Shown in pieces: positions 45,815 through 56,469 of a DNA stretch of 64,000 nucleotides (position 1 is its first letter; every line of letters begins with the position of its first letter). The DNA is taken from NCBI RefSeq assembly GCF_014356525.2, contig NC_052505.1, positions 51,340,970 to 51,404,969 of the forward strand, given 5' to 3'. Source of the stretch: Nilaparvata lugens (Eukaryota > Arthropoda > Insecta > Hemiptera > Delphacidae). Both the position numbers and the translations under genes were made by a program. Below the pieces are notes generated by a model. The model made no database searches, was not told the DNA's origin, and was given only the letters and a program-made list of their open reading frames with translations.

Positions 45815-46070
45815 TAACTGGTTGGCCGCTATGGCCAATAAAATGAGCCCTGCTATCCAGAGATTGTCAGTTTGGTGTAAGGGTAAGCATTCCTGACTAG
45901 CAATTGGGAGGTACCGGGTTCGATTCCCGGGCTGGCAACTAATTTTTTGATAGTAGTTCTCATCGAATTTCCATCTAGCTGTTAGCCCTGTTGTCAATGT
46001 CTGCAGTAGCAGAGGTCTTCGGGGTGATTTGCAGCATTTATTTAGGATTTTCGTTAAATAATAATCATAT
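45815..46070 (+). mobile_element. tRNA-derived SINE
   Basis: A tRNA-like head (45864-45938), a body with GTAGTTCTCATCGAATTTCC and CCTGTTGTCAATGTCTGCAG, and a tail GGGGTGATTTGCAGCATTTA, TTTAGGATTTTCGTTAAATA. The 5' boundary is uncertain; GTTGGCCGCTATGGCCAATA at 45822 may belong to it. Confidence 0.8.
45864..45938 (+). tRNA. tRNA-like SINE head (Ala-AGC-like)
   Basis: Acceptor arms TTGTCAG and CTGGCAA pair over all 7 positions (one G-T). B box GGTTCGATTCC is a perfect consensus match and A box TGGTGTAAGGG is close. Anticodon loop CTAGCAA on a TCCTGA/TTGGGA stem gives AGC. Context (SINE body and tail) argues that this is a Pol III promoter head, not a cellular tRNA gene. Confidence 0.7.
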
Positions 46071-46188
46071 GAAATAGAAACAGTCACAAGAATTAATACA
46101 ACAAAAATTTCATTTTCGAATTCAAAAATATAATTTGAAGTTGGATTTTTATGAATAAATAAAGATGTGAGTTGTTGAACGTGTTTAG

Positions 46189-46363
46189 GTGAAAAAGCGT
46201 CGCCTGGAACGAGAACTGGAGCGGCAGCAGCGCGAGGAGGAGATGGCGATGATGCAGAGGAGCAAGGAGGCGGCGCAGTTCCAGGAGTGGGAGCGCCAGG
46301 AGGACCAGTTCCACCTCGAACAGGCCAGGCTTAGATCCTGCATTAGGATTCAGGATGGAAGAG
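46189..46363 (+). CDS. cactin: Cactin exon: start of middle domain
   Basis: Acceptor GTGTTTAG/GTG and donor AAGAG/GTCGGT. It begins on a codon boundary and ends one base into a codon. It encodes VKKRRLERELERQQREEEMA, a charged helix, then FQEWERQEDQFHLEQARLRS and IRIQDGR. This block leads into the cactin middle domain (Cactin_mid) in known proteins. The split codon G/CA becomes the Ala that opens the next exon. GC content is markedly higher than in the surrounding intron, as expected of conserved coding sequence. Confidence 0.95.
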
Positions 46364-47108
46364 GTCGGTTCACCACAATTTCCATTAACAATATTAACAA
46401 CTTCGAACATCTAGCTTCTATATATATAAAAATGGATGTCTGTGTGTTTGTTTGTTTGTTCCCTATAGACTTGAAAACTACTTGACAGAACGACATGAAA
46501 CTTTGTGAATATTGGGAATGGTTTCTGACCAGAAATTTTAATAGGGGGGGGGGTGATAATAATTATTAATCCATTTAACAGACCTATGTTTTTGAAATTT
46601 TCGGACCTGCGGCTACCGAAGAACGGAAGATGATCATGATAATATGATTAGGCATCTTAAGTTACCAGCTGTAATAAACACGTCACCTTGTGATAAATTA
46701 TGTACTGGTATAAAAACGGTAGTTGGAAAAAAAATTATTCACCTCATGAAAGAGAGTTGTTCATATTGCATTAATTAATTAATGAAGAATGACAGAATAA
46801 TTTACTTTTTTTAAATTTAGCTTAGCTTATATTCATCCTAAAATGGAAGATTGAAAGAATATGGAATTCGGTGTAATTCATCGTACATCACATATTTCCT
46901 GGACCATCTATTGACAATCAACAACCATGAAAATATAAAATTCATCTTTGAAACACTGATTTAACCTATGTTTTTATTTCAACACTTTACTCATAGATAT
47001 TACTACCAATTGATTAAAAAGAATATGTTTTCGGAATAATAAATGCTGCATGACTAAGCACATAGGAAGTCCGTATTGAGACGTGAATGAAAATATTGAT
47101 TGTCAGTT

Positions 47109-47218
47109 AAATTTCATGATTCACCAAAATAAAGTCAAGTGTGACATGGGATACATTGACTATAAATTTCATGATTCACCAAAACAAAGTCAAGTGTGAC
47201 ATGGGATACATGACCCCA
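47109..47218. repeat. Tandem duplication, two 55-bp units
   Basis: AAATTTCATGATTCACCAAA ... GTGACATGGGATACATTGAC occurs twice with two or three differences. Confidence 0.85.
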
Positions 47219-47296
47219 TGTACATGGGTCACATTAGACCTGGATATTTTGTGACAAAGTTAGCGAATTGTCAATTCCGACAAGTTATTGATCAGA

Positions 47297-47366
47297 CCAG
47301 GCTGCAACCCTGCATTAAGGATGAAAGAGGTCGGTTCACCACAATTTCGATCAAAAATCACATTTT
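47297..47366 (+). pseudogene. Degenerate duplicate of cactin exon end
   Basis: CCAGGCTGCAACCCTGCATTAAGGATGAAAGAG/GTCGGTTC... matches the last ~38 bases of the exon at 46189-46363 plus ~35 bases of the following intron (GGTTCACCACAATTTC). A 5-bp deletion and substitutions separate the copies. There is no acceptor and the frame is lost, so it is not an alternative exon. Confidence 0.7.
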
Positions 47367-48225
47367 TGAACAACCTTTATAGATGGTTTATGACCCCATT
47401 AGACCTACATATTTTTTGATAAAGGAATCTCGCCAGAAATAGTCTTTTTGTCAGATCAGTAGTCTAATATTATGATAATCTAGATTGTATTTTTCTATTC
47501 CAAATGACTTGACTATAATATCATGTTTATCACAAAAATAATATTAACTTATTTTTGAAGAAAGTGTTGAATTTTGAATAGAAACTATTGATTGTAAGTT
47601 GGGTTATGAAGCGATTAGCCGTGCAGTCTGTATGACATCGAATCTCTCCGGCTACATCAGTGACAAGTGCGCTGTACTACGCTTGTTTGGCTGATCGCTT
47701 CAGACATAAATTCTCAACTTAGAGATAATGGGCCATATGAATAATGTTGAGCATTTGCTTATACTTCTAAAATATTGAGCATATGCTCCATTTTCAATGA
47801 ATAAACGTGAGCGTAACATTTTCCTCATGCTCATCAAAAGAATAGTTTGAGCATTTGCTCAAAAGTGAAGCTCATGCTCAACATTGTATGAATAAACTAG
47901 AGCATTTGCTCAACTTTTGGAGCAAATGCTTCAAAAAAGGTGAGTCTATTTTGGAGCAGCTTTTCACCTTAGCAGCTTTTCACCTTTTGCTCATACTGTA
48001 GTAAAATGGCTCAACTAATTTGTGTCAGTAAGAGGAAACTGTACCAGATATGATCACAACCAATAGTTGAGAACTATAAAACTTTTTAGATTCAACCATG
48101 ATATATCACCATTATTCCTACAAATGATAGGCTACCTATCCGATATAAAGATAGCAATCACAGAATAGGAAATAGGCATTTAAGAAGATGAGAGTGTAGA
48201 CGATTATAGGAAGACCATTGAGATT

Positions 48226-49676
48226 TGTCACGATGTATATTGTAACTAGTGAGGGAAATTGATTTTAGAGCTAGTTTTGACGACGCTCGGTAATCTTGTT
48301 ATAAGATCTCGTTGTACAACGAGCGATGCAGGCACTGGGCTACTGCTCAACTATGCCGCGCACCCTTATCTTTTCCCAGAAGAGAGCACCCTTATCTTCT
48401 CTCCTAGAAGAGAGCAGTCTAGTACAGACAGTCGGTCGAGAACTATTGAAGGAAGCAGCACGCGGCCAGAGAGTGATTGCAGCTCCTGACCAGAGTCTAC
48501 TCCTACTCCTTCGAATTGCGCCTTCATTAACTGGAGTTAATAGCAGACGCTGGAAGCTCCAAGATACAGCACTCGCAGGAAGGCGAGTACTGTACGACCA
48601 CTTCTGCGACCTCTAGCAGCCAGCCTGCCTGATTCGACCAGTGACGACAAGTTAGGTTTTGGGCTAAAACCTGACTGGACCCAGGAACATCACGAAGAGG
48701 ACCAGGAAGAGCAAGAAGACCTCGAGTAAGGCTTGGGAAGGCCTTTCTCGACCCCGAGACATCGATCCTGGTCGCAGGAGACAGCCGGTGACCGAGCTGT
48801 TGGACTCAGTGACCGCTAGTGACGCCCGGTTCCAGGGCTCTTCTATCTTACTAATTCCATCAGGAATAGCAAGACCACCACGAGTAAGACTTGGGAAGCC
48901 CTTTCTCGATCCCGAGACATCGATCCGGGCCGCAGGAGACAGCCGGTGACCGAGCTGTTGGACTCGGTGACCGCCAGTGACGCCCGGGTTCCAGGGCTCT
49001 TCTACCTTGCTACTTCCATCGGAAATAGCAAGAGGACCTCGAGTAAGGCTTAGGAAGGCCTTTCTCGACCCCGAGACACTGATCCTGGCCGCAGGAGATA
49101 GCCGGTTCCCGAGGTGAGGGACCCGGTGACCAGCCGTGACGCCCGGTTCCAGGGCTCTTCTACCTTGCTACTTCCATCGGGAATAGCAAGAGGACCTCGA
49201 GTAAGGCTTGAGAACGCCTTTCCCGACCCCGAGACGCCAGTCCTAGTAGCCAGAAACAGCCGGTGCCCGAGGTGAGGGGCCCGGTGACCAGCCGCGATGC
49301 CCCGGTTCCAGGGCCTTCTACCTTGCTAATTTCATCAGGAATAGCAATAGGTCATCCAGTGACGATTGGGAACGCTTCTCCCGTATCAGAGACCATACTC
49401 ACGGAGGACACCAGATTGTTCCTACTCCCGTCTCTCCCCGCCCAACCCTGTTAGGCAGTGCGAAAGCACGGCCCCTCTTTCCTAAAAGAGGGAATCACTT
49501 CAACAAGGTACTCTAGGCCCTGTTCCAACCCCCGACTCGAACGAGGGTGGTTGACGGACACCACACCAAGCCTCCCGTGCCCTGCTGCGGCCCACCCCAG
49601 ACGCCGACTGAGTCTAGCCGGCCCAGAGCGACACTCGGAATTCTAGTAGGAGAAGGTGTGGGCAAAAATCTACTCA
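48226..49676 (+). mobile_element. Putative solo LTR / LTR-derived insert, 1,451 bp
   Basis: Begins TGTCACGATG and ends AAAATCTACTCA, with GAGATT directly repeated at 48220-48225 and 49677-49682. The sister element (40622-41247) is continuous across this site, which confirms the insertion. It is GC-rich against an AT-rich background and contains the 158-bp tandem array. Short frames (48259-48489, 48326-48616, 49458-49646) overlap in different frames and show no family I recognise. Solo LTR is preferred; a small non-autonomous LTR element is possible. Confidence 0.6.
48723..49352 (+). repeat. 158-bp tandem array, 4 copies, GC-rich
   Basis: Units start CGAGTAAGRCTTGGGAA at 48723, 48881, 49040 and 49198. 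Each contains CCCCGAGACATCGATCC, GGAGACAGCCGGTGACC, GACGCCCGGTTCCAGGG and a closing ATAGCAAGA. The spacing of 158-159 bp is regular and is not a multiple of three, so the array does not keep one reading frame. Confidence 0.9.
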
Positions 49677-50302
49677 GAGATTATAAGATTATGCTGAAGA
49701 TTATTATAGAGATGACATTTTTTCAAGCTATTATTTCAAAATTCAGAACTCAACTAACCTAAAACTCAATTCTTGGATAGAGAACAGAGCAGACGACCAA
49801 ACACAAGCGGTGGCTATACTTGCATGTTTAGCGCTTACGTGAGTAGCACATTCTAACCTTCCTCTAAAAAAACAAAGTAAGGCCACAAAGGCGAATCAGC
49901 TGATGAAAAATCTTTAAAGTACCTGAGCATTTGCTCCAGAGTTCAGGAGTATAAGGTGAAGCTTATTCATGTAAAAATGAGCAAATGCTTATGCTTCTAC
50001 CTAATGCTCATGAGCAAAACCTTATACCCCATGCTCATGCTCATGAGCATATGCTCTGTTCTTATTCATATGGCCTATTGTGTTTTCATGAGTGATAGGA
50101 TAAAAACTATAATTCATCTCTTATTCATAAACGTTTTAAATTGTGTTTTCAACCACAAAAATGTGAACATCTGCCTTCACTCTTACTACCTCAACTGTAC
50201 CTCGCAACCTTCAATCGATGTTGGAAAAATTAAATCCGTGATGTAGTTTCCTATTTAAAAAAAATCTCATATGATATTCAAATCTCTTAAATATTTTTTC
50301 AG

Positions 50303-50436
50303 CAAAGCCTATTGATCTGCTGGCGAAATATATAAGTGCTGAGGAAGAAGTGGATGCTGTGGAAATGCATGAACCCTACACCTATTTGAATGGACTGCAC
50401 ATCAAAGACCTGGAAGATTTAATTGAGGATATTAAG
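50303..50436 (+). CDS. cactin: Cactin exon: middle domain
   Basis: Acceptor TTTTTTCAG/CA and donor ATTAAG/GTAAAA. It completes the split Ala and adds 44 codons, ending on a codon boundary. It reads KPIDLLAKYISAEEEVDAVE, then MHEPYTYLNGLHIKDLEDLI. The motif M-H-E-P-Y-x-x-L-N-G-L is a signature of cactin. No stop or frameshift. Confidence 0.96.
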
Positions 50437-51241
50437 GTAAAATAGATGAAAATAGAACAATGTAATAAGATATGTTTCATAAGCTATGAGTTACTCCAAG
50501 GTAAAAACTTTATCCAACATAAATCCTTCCATTGTATTCTATCAAGTAGAATATGTCAATTCTACGAAATATCCAGGATAACGAATAAATTTATTATAGT
50601 CAACTATTAGTTAAGAATAAAAACATGTTTTGTGAAGTCTGGCTATTCAAAGGAAGGCAAAGCTCAAGCATTTCAAATTGAAGTTATGAAGTTCAGAGTG
50701 GAGAATATCACTATAATTTTGTTTATATTATATTCAATCAATCCCAGAGTTAACAATGCAATGCTTAGGTAGGCCTACTCAAATTGTACTAATCAGCGCC
50801 ATTAATTTTTGGTTTAATTTTTTCGATGACAGATATTTTCTAGGGCCAATAGGGCCATGTAATGATTCAATCAAGGCCAGGTCACACTTATGTTGTATGT
50901 CTATTGAATTCAACATCTTTATGAGTCCTCACATTCTCCTCCGGTTCGTTTATTAGTTCATCTAGTATTACTCCCATTTGATGAGATCATTTTACGTGGT
51001 TTAATATGATAGACGTATGTGCAACAGGATGCAAATTATTGTATCAATTTACTCCAATATGCCATATCTCATGTGTAAAATAATTTGCATAAATTAGTAT
51101 TATATAGTTCATTGAGTAGGCTGTAACACAGTATTGTCAGTAATGTTTCCACTTCAAAGTACGCTAGTAATTTCTCTTCATAAACAGACATTACTGCTAT
51201 TATGCATTACTGTTCCTTATGCATCTATATATTTTTTACAG
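50437..51241. other. Short intron, nothing recognisable
   Basis: 805-bp AT-rich intron between two cactin exons, the only visible intron without a recognisable mobile element. Ends in a good polypyrimidine tract (TATATATTTTTTACAG). Confidence 0.6.
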
Positions 51242-51359
51242 GTATATATGGAACTTGAAAAAGGTAAAAACTTGGACTACTGGAACGATATTACTGTCAT
51301 CGTCGAAGATGAACTCCATAAACTCAGGAAACAAGAAAAGCAGTCTGACTACGAAGCAG
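51242..51359 (+). CDS. cactin: Cactin exon: middle domain
   Basis: Acceptor TTTTTTACAG/GTA and donor GAAGCAG/GTAACT. It adds 39 codons from a codon boundary and ends one base into a codon. It reads VYMELEKGKNLDYWNDITVI and VEDELHKLRKQEKQSDYEA, matching the cactin segment with the MELExGKNxDxW motif. It reads straight into the exon at 62095 through the split codon G/CG (Ala), across a 10.7-kb intron. Confidence 0.96.
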
Positions 51360-51595
51360 GTAACTTTAATTATTTGCTCTTATCTTAACCTATTTATCTG
51401 CATTTCAAATCTTGTAAAATTCCTTTCTGCTTGAACTAATATTAGCAAAGTTACTAAACACTTTAAAGCATTACATTCAAATATAATATATTATTTGCAT
51501 GTCGTAAAACTATTATTTTTTGGAATGATCTATAAATCTGGTAAATGATCGATATATTAATACATTATTCACGAATAAATGATTAATTACGATCC

Positions 51596-51700
51596 TAAGG
51601 CCTGCCACTAACGATACTGAAGGCATGTCAAGCATGCTTGTACAAGCATTTTTGTACATACAAGCAAACCTGACTCGAGAGTGCACACTGAAGGTTGATT
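51596..51700 (+). repeat. MITE end fragment (partner at 61760-61860)
   Basis: AAGGCCTGCCACTAACGATA, CTGAAGGCATGTCAAGC, GCTTGTACAAGC. The same sequence occurs inverted at 61760-61858. The two are either independent copies of one end or the two termini of a 10.3-kb composite. Confidence 0.6.
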
Positions 51701-51839
51701 CACACATATGGGACTGTGCTGCGTTGCGGTTGCGATGGGACTGCGGCCGGTCAATTATAGATAGGTTTGCCAAAACGGTCTCTCCATTTGAAATGCATAG
51801 CTAGAGATTCACACATAGGGGACTGTGCTGCTGTCGTGC

Positions 51840-52260
51840 TGTGTTGGTGTTGTGACCGTGTCGTTTGAGTGTGTGTGTGTGTGTGTGTGTTTGTAATCCA
51901 GTAGAGTGAGATCCGAAACATGGAAACACACCCACGCCGTGAGGTCCGTGTAACACGGTGAGATCCAGTGCCCGGATCTCGGTGTGTTCTGACCTCTGAT
52001 TCGTCATCAGCGAGCCAATAGGAGTCGATATGTATTTGTAGCATGTTGTTTTTGGATCTCATAGGTCTGCTTTTCACGCTCACCAGGTGTATCAAGCTTT
52101 CCAAATTTTCCACCACGTCGCGCTACGATCTAGGTGTGTTTCCATGTTTCGGATCTCACTTTACTGGATTGCAAAGGCACACACGCACACACACACACAC
52201 ACACACAGACACACATAAATACGAGAAATAAAGTAAAGTGAGATCCCATTGGATTGCAAA
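51840..52260. repeat. Inverted repeat pair with GT/AC microsatellites
   Basis: AATCCAGTAGAGTGAGATCC ... ATGGAAACACACC (51896-51935) is inverted at 52132-52170 (GGTGTGTTTCCATGTTTCGG ... ACTGGATTGC). (GT)n at 51868-51892 and (AC)n at 52177-52215 sit just outside the arms and are themselves complementary, extending the potential hairpin. Frames across it are by-products. Confidence 0.75.
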
Positions 52261-53206
52261 GGCACACACCAGTTCTCCACCGACAAAGTGAGATCCATTC
52301 GTTCATCATTATTACTTTGCAATTTTGGAGTCTCGCGTCGGCTAGAGATGGGAAGTTAGGATCACTTTACTGATTCGGGTCAATCGGTCTCATTCACTGC
52401 CGCGACCCGTTCAAAAAGAACGGGTCGTTGTCCGTCTGTATGTATTGTTGTAAATGTGCTTTCTTAATTAACATTTAAAGTTTACATTTATGAACAATAT
52501 AAAAATAGAATACTACATCAATTTGGAACGTTCATCATAAAAGCTATAACTTGTTATCTCTTTATAAACAGTTCGTTGCCAAAACAGTCACCATGGTAAT
52601 TGTGTTCACATGATTAGTGTCCATGTAGGACTAGCCTACATCAGGATGTTCGACAATAACTCAATAAATCAAATCATTGATTAACCCTTTGCGCTCTTTG
52701 CAAATGTTTATAACTTTGTCCTTCCACTCTTGTATCCAGCGTAACTGTCTAATACAAATTTCCTCTACAACTCTGGTTGACAAAATGGGAATCGTTTGCT
52801 ACAGCTCTCATATCCAGCATAACTGGCTCACGCCAAAAAGCTCGAACGCTCTGGTATCCAGCATGACTGTTCATCTACTTATTTATTTTTATTAAAATAA
52901 GGACCTGATTGGTGGATGACTTCAGCTGTGAGTTTTGTGAAGAATAACTACATAAATCGAAACAATCACTTCTTCCATTGCAAAATGTTGTTATTATGTT
53001 TGAAAAAACCTTTTTTCCAGCTCATGATATAACCAATGCTTGACATTGATACAAATGAACGTGATTTTTCAATATTAATTATATTATTTTACTAGCAGGA
53101 ACCCATGCTGTGCAAAACTTAACGTACCTTAATGAAATTTCGTAGAATTGAATATAGGCCTATTACCATCCTTGGTTGATTAAGAATCTAATATCGGTTG
53201 AATGAA
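52261..53206. other. Intronic stretch, nothing firmly recognised
   Basis: Contains TCACTTTACTGATTCGGGTC and a CGACCCGTTCAAAAAGAACG inverted pair near 52400-52430, and three loose ~60-bp repeats with TATCCAGCRTRACTG (52730-52870). No coding signal. Confidence 0.4.
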
Positions 53207-53285
53207 AAAGACTAAGAAATTTCTTAGTCTTTTTCATTCAATATGAATAATTACCACAATATCAACTTCTCAACTACACAAAAAG
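53207..53285 (-). repeat. Solo fragment of Penelope terminal sequence
   Basis: The minus strand reads ACTTTTTGTGTAGTTGAGAAG ... GGTAATTATTCATATTGAATGAAAAAGAC, identical or nearly so to 57201-57262, with the AAGAAATTTCTTAGTC junction at its inner end. It shows the module exists apart from the full element. Confidence 0.8.
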
Positions 53286-53610
53286 TGGATCTAATATCGG
53301 GGACCGAGCTTCGCTCTGGAGTACAAAAGCATAAAAATGTATAACGAAAAAATAAATTATAATAATATTCATATTTCATACAGGAATGTTCATTTAATCA
53401 CAGTTAATTGATAATTAATCACAAAAAAGAATTATCAACAAACACCTAACCAAAGAAAATCCTTGTGCTCAGTTCTAATCGGAATGAAGCTTCCTAATGA
53501 TCCATTTTATTCATTTATACAGTACAATAAGTAAATTATCAAAATGATAGGGAGAGGTAAAATAAGGTAACCTTGTGCCATTCCTCTCTTAAATTTTGAT
53601 AACACATAGT
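53286..53610. repeat. Dispersed repeat fragment (CGGGGACCGAGCTTCGCTCT)
   Basis: Opening TATCGGGGACCGAGCTTCGC recurs at 54833 and, diverged, at 960. The rest is AT-rich and without features. Confidence 0.5.
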
Positions 53611-54680
53611 CCGAAATGGTGAGCACTTTTTCATATCAGGATAGTTCACGCTACGTCTGGATTTGACGTCATCGTTCAACAAATACTAATTTATCGAGAT
53701 GTATATTGATTATATTCGATGTATCGATTTGTTCAATTTCATTATTACAATCAACAATCAATATAACTTATGTTTCTGTATGTAAAAGCTTACTAGCTAT
53801 CTATAACAGCGTTAATAATGCCATTCATCAATACTTTACAAGAATTTGAAGACAAATTAAGGGCACACGAAGTGGAAAAGCATGCAAATATAATCAGCTT
53901 CAATCTAAACTAACTTTTTTGTGTTTGTCAAACCTTACACTTTCACATTTTTTTTCACAAAATATGTGAGTTATTTTCTTGCATTTAAATTTAAACAAAA
54001 TGTTCATCGATATCGAGATGTAGTCGACAGTCAAGCTGGGTTTTCGTTTGTGCATAAATGCCGTCGTCGACCACGACAGGGAGAGAATCTCAGATTGGGT
54101 AGGTTTCAATTTGTATACATAACTAAAAGATTATGTTCAATTATGTTTTAATGGGGCAGGTTGATCTTATACTTTCAAATGGCAATATGTTGGTATTATA
54201 AGAAATGTTTAATCCTTTAATAATAAAGACAAATAATGAAAAGTTATTTGATCAGTTGTTTTGACACACTTGAAATTTGGACAATATGAATGTCAACAAT
54301 GCTTGCCGTCGTCGACTGCGGAAATTTACGCATGAACGAAAATGCACCTTTACTAGCTTGGAGCAGAGGCAGAGATGTAAAATTTGAGGTTAACTTTGCT
54401 AAATAATTTTGTAGTTGGCACTGGACGTACACTTACACCGTTTTTGTCTTTGAAAGTTCAGGAGTTCTAAATCAGGACTGAAGTACCTTTTACTTAAGTA
54501 AAAAATGGACAAATGCAATAAATAAATCAGAACAATTGATTATAATAATACCAAGAACAAATCGATACATAAATAATCAATATACATCTCGATAGATTAG
54601 TATTCGTGGAACGATGATGTCAATTCCAGACGTAGTGTAAACTACCCTGATATGAAGAACTGCTCACCGTCCGAAATAGG
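53610..54680. mobile_element. DNA element with ~150-bp TIRs, non-autonomous
   Basis: CCGAAATGGTGAGCACTTTT, TCATATCAGGATAGTTCACG, ACGTCTGGATTTGACGTCAT (53612-53760) is inverted at 54530-54680. The interior holds a second inverted pair centred on CGTCGTCGAC (54060 and 54310) with TTTCGTTTGTGCATAAATGC / GCATGAACGAAAATGC. No transposase frame. The target duplication was not resolved. Confidence 0.7.
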
Positions 54681-54832
54681 TTAAGTCTCGAAGTTCTTCA
54701 ATTCACAAAATTTTCAGTTCTCAAGTATTTCACAAAGTAGATTTTCCAATTTAGATGCTTCAAAACTAAACATAGAAGAAATATTTCACATTAATATAAC
54801 TAAAATAGGAAATATTCACAAATTAAAAAATA

Positions 54833-55440
54833 TCGGGGACCGAGCTTCGCTCTGGAATACAAAAGCATAAACAATTTATTACGAATGAAGAAATCATCAT
54901 ATCATTCATTTATAAATGTTCTATCTAATAACAGTAAATTGAGATTAATTCCCAGAGGAATGCAAAACTTTCCCTCACAAAGGCCCAGTTGCCCAAAAGC
55001 CGGTTAAATTTTAATCCTGATTAACTTCACCTGAACCAAATCAGAAAAGACCATTTCAAAAAGGTGGAACTACTGGAATTAATCAGGATTGAAAATAATC
55101 CAGCTTTTTTGCAACCGGCATCAAGTACCTGATTGAATGATTACAAAAGTTCAACAGCTGAGTCATAATTATTTAGACACAGTCCCACACACATGAACTC
55201 GCTCACTCACTTCCATCACCAACAGACGGCGAAATAATAATTATCATCTGTTTTTCCAAGGATGAGTAATAATTATCCTTTTAATGTCCTTCAGCGAGTT
55301 ATCCCAGGGATGAGACCTAGTGCAATCGAATCTTTATATTATAAACCTACTATGTTCTGAATTTCGTGAGAATCGTTAGAGCCGTTTTCGAGATCCGGTG
55401 AAATGCACACATATAAACAGAAGTTGCTCGTTTAATAGTA
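54833..55440. repeat. Dispersed repeat fragments, relatives of 360-1180
   Basis: 54833-55070 parallels 960-1180. 55200-55440 is the inverse of 379-640 (TCTGAATTTCGTGAGAATCG, CCGTTTTCGAGATCC, AAACAGAAGTTGCTCG). The order and orientation differ from the first locus, so these are separate modules or a rearranged element. Confidence 0.6.
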
Positions 55441-56034
55441 AAGGATATAATTTTGAAGGATTACCGAGAAACAAACTTTAACTAAAAGCACAGCTGATCT
55501 TATATCACAAAAAATATTCTATCATATTACAACATATGTTAGAAAATCATGTGTCAATATTATATCATATCCATTGTGGCGTTCCTTACGATGTTCATGA
55601 GCTTACTTAATGGGATCCTTTTTCAACCTTTGAAACCCTTAGAGGCAAAGTATCTCAGAATCCGTTCTTTGTGAGCGTCTAGCATGTTTGAAGAATATTT
55701 GTGCAAAATTTTAACTCTGTAGGCCAAGTAGTTTGGGCTTCAGTGTGATTTTACATTGAAATTTTCGAAAAATGCCCTCTCCTGGACCCCCCTGTGCTCC
55801 TGGTCGGAATTTTTCTGCATAGATCTAAGTTATTTTCGTAGCTGAACAGAAAAGTTTCTCATGACTTCGCTGTGCAATGAGCTGTTAAAAATTATAACAT
55901 TTTTAGGGGGCCCCGCTCCCTCAGGGGGAAAATTGAAAACAAATTTTGTTAGTGGATGTCTTGCTACCATGAACAAGTTGTGCAAAAAATTAAGTGGTGT
56001 GATTTCAGTACACTAAGTGGTGTTGGGACTTAGT
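55441..56034. other. Intronic stretch, nothing recognised
   Basis: Plain sequence. The part 55660-55980 has features of a conserved dispersed repeat (CAAAATTTTAACTCTGTAGGCC, GGGGGCCCCGCTCCCTCAGG), but no second copy in this window. Confidence 0.4.
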
Positions 56035-56195
56035 GAGAGGATGAGGAGGAAAGAGGAGGAGGAGGAGGAAGAAGAAGAGGAGGAGGAGAAGAAGATGAAG
56101 AGAAATAAGAAAAAGAAGGAGAAGAAGAAAAAGAAGAAGTAGAAGAAGAAGAAAAAGAAGAAGATGAAGAAGAGAAGAAGATAGATTGAATATTG
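56035..56195. repeat. Purine-only (GAR)n tract
   Basis: About 160 bp of almost pure A/G on the plus strand (GAGGAGGAGGAGGAAGAAGA), with the potential to form triplex DNA. The Phe/Ser-rich minus frame over it is an artefact. Confidence 0.9.
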
Positions 56196-56469
56196 ATTTA
56201 GCGATTGAAAATAAAAGCTGAAAGATGTCTTTATTGAGAAAACATAACAGCTGTTTTGAGTTTCATAGTAGCACAGACTAATACTGCAATGCCTCATTGA
56301 GTTCAAACAGACAGTTCTAATTCCCTACATAAAGTAGTGGATCATTCTTTTATGTAGCAGAGTTTAACTCTTGCATGCTCCATGGTCTTCTTACTTTTGT
56401 AGTCATACGTCTCTTCTCACTTACTTCAATTCAAATTGTGAGTAACCTTTTTAGCCGTACAATCAGGGA

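Larger units (their letters stand above)
47731..50075. mobile_element. GGCCATATG-family element, 2.35 kb with LTR inside
   Basis: The ends are GGCCATATGAATAATGTTGAG and TCTTATTCATATGGCC, flanked by TAATG (47726-47730) and TATTG (50076-50080), an imperfect 5-bp duplication. Subterminal GAGCATTTGCTC-type motifs are abundant at both ends. The interior from 48150 to 49920, apart from 48226-49676, aligns with the inverted 626-bp element (for example AATCACAGAATAGGAAATAG and GAGATGACATTTTTTC). Without the insertion it would be about 0.9 kb. No transposase frame is seen. Confidence 0.75.

Noticed and set aside
45864..45938. Functional tRNA-Ala gene
   Set aside because: Good cloverleaf and Pol III boxes, but it is fused to a SINE body and tail, with irregular D-arm spacing.
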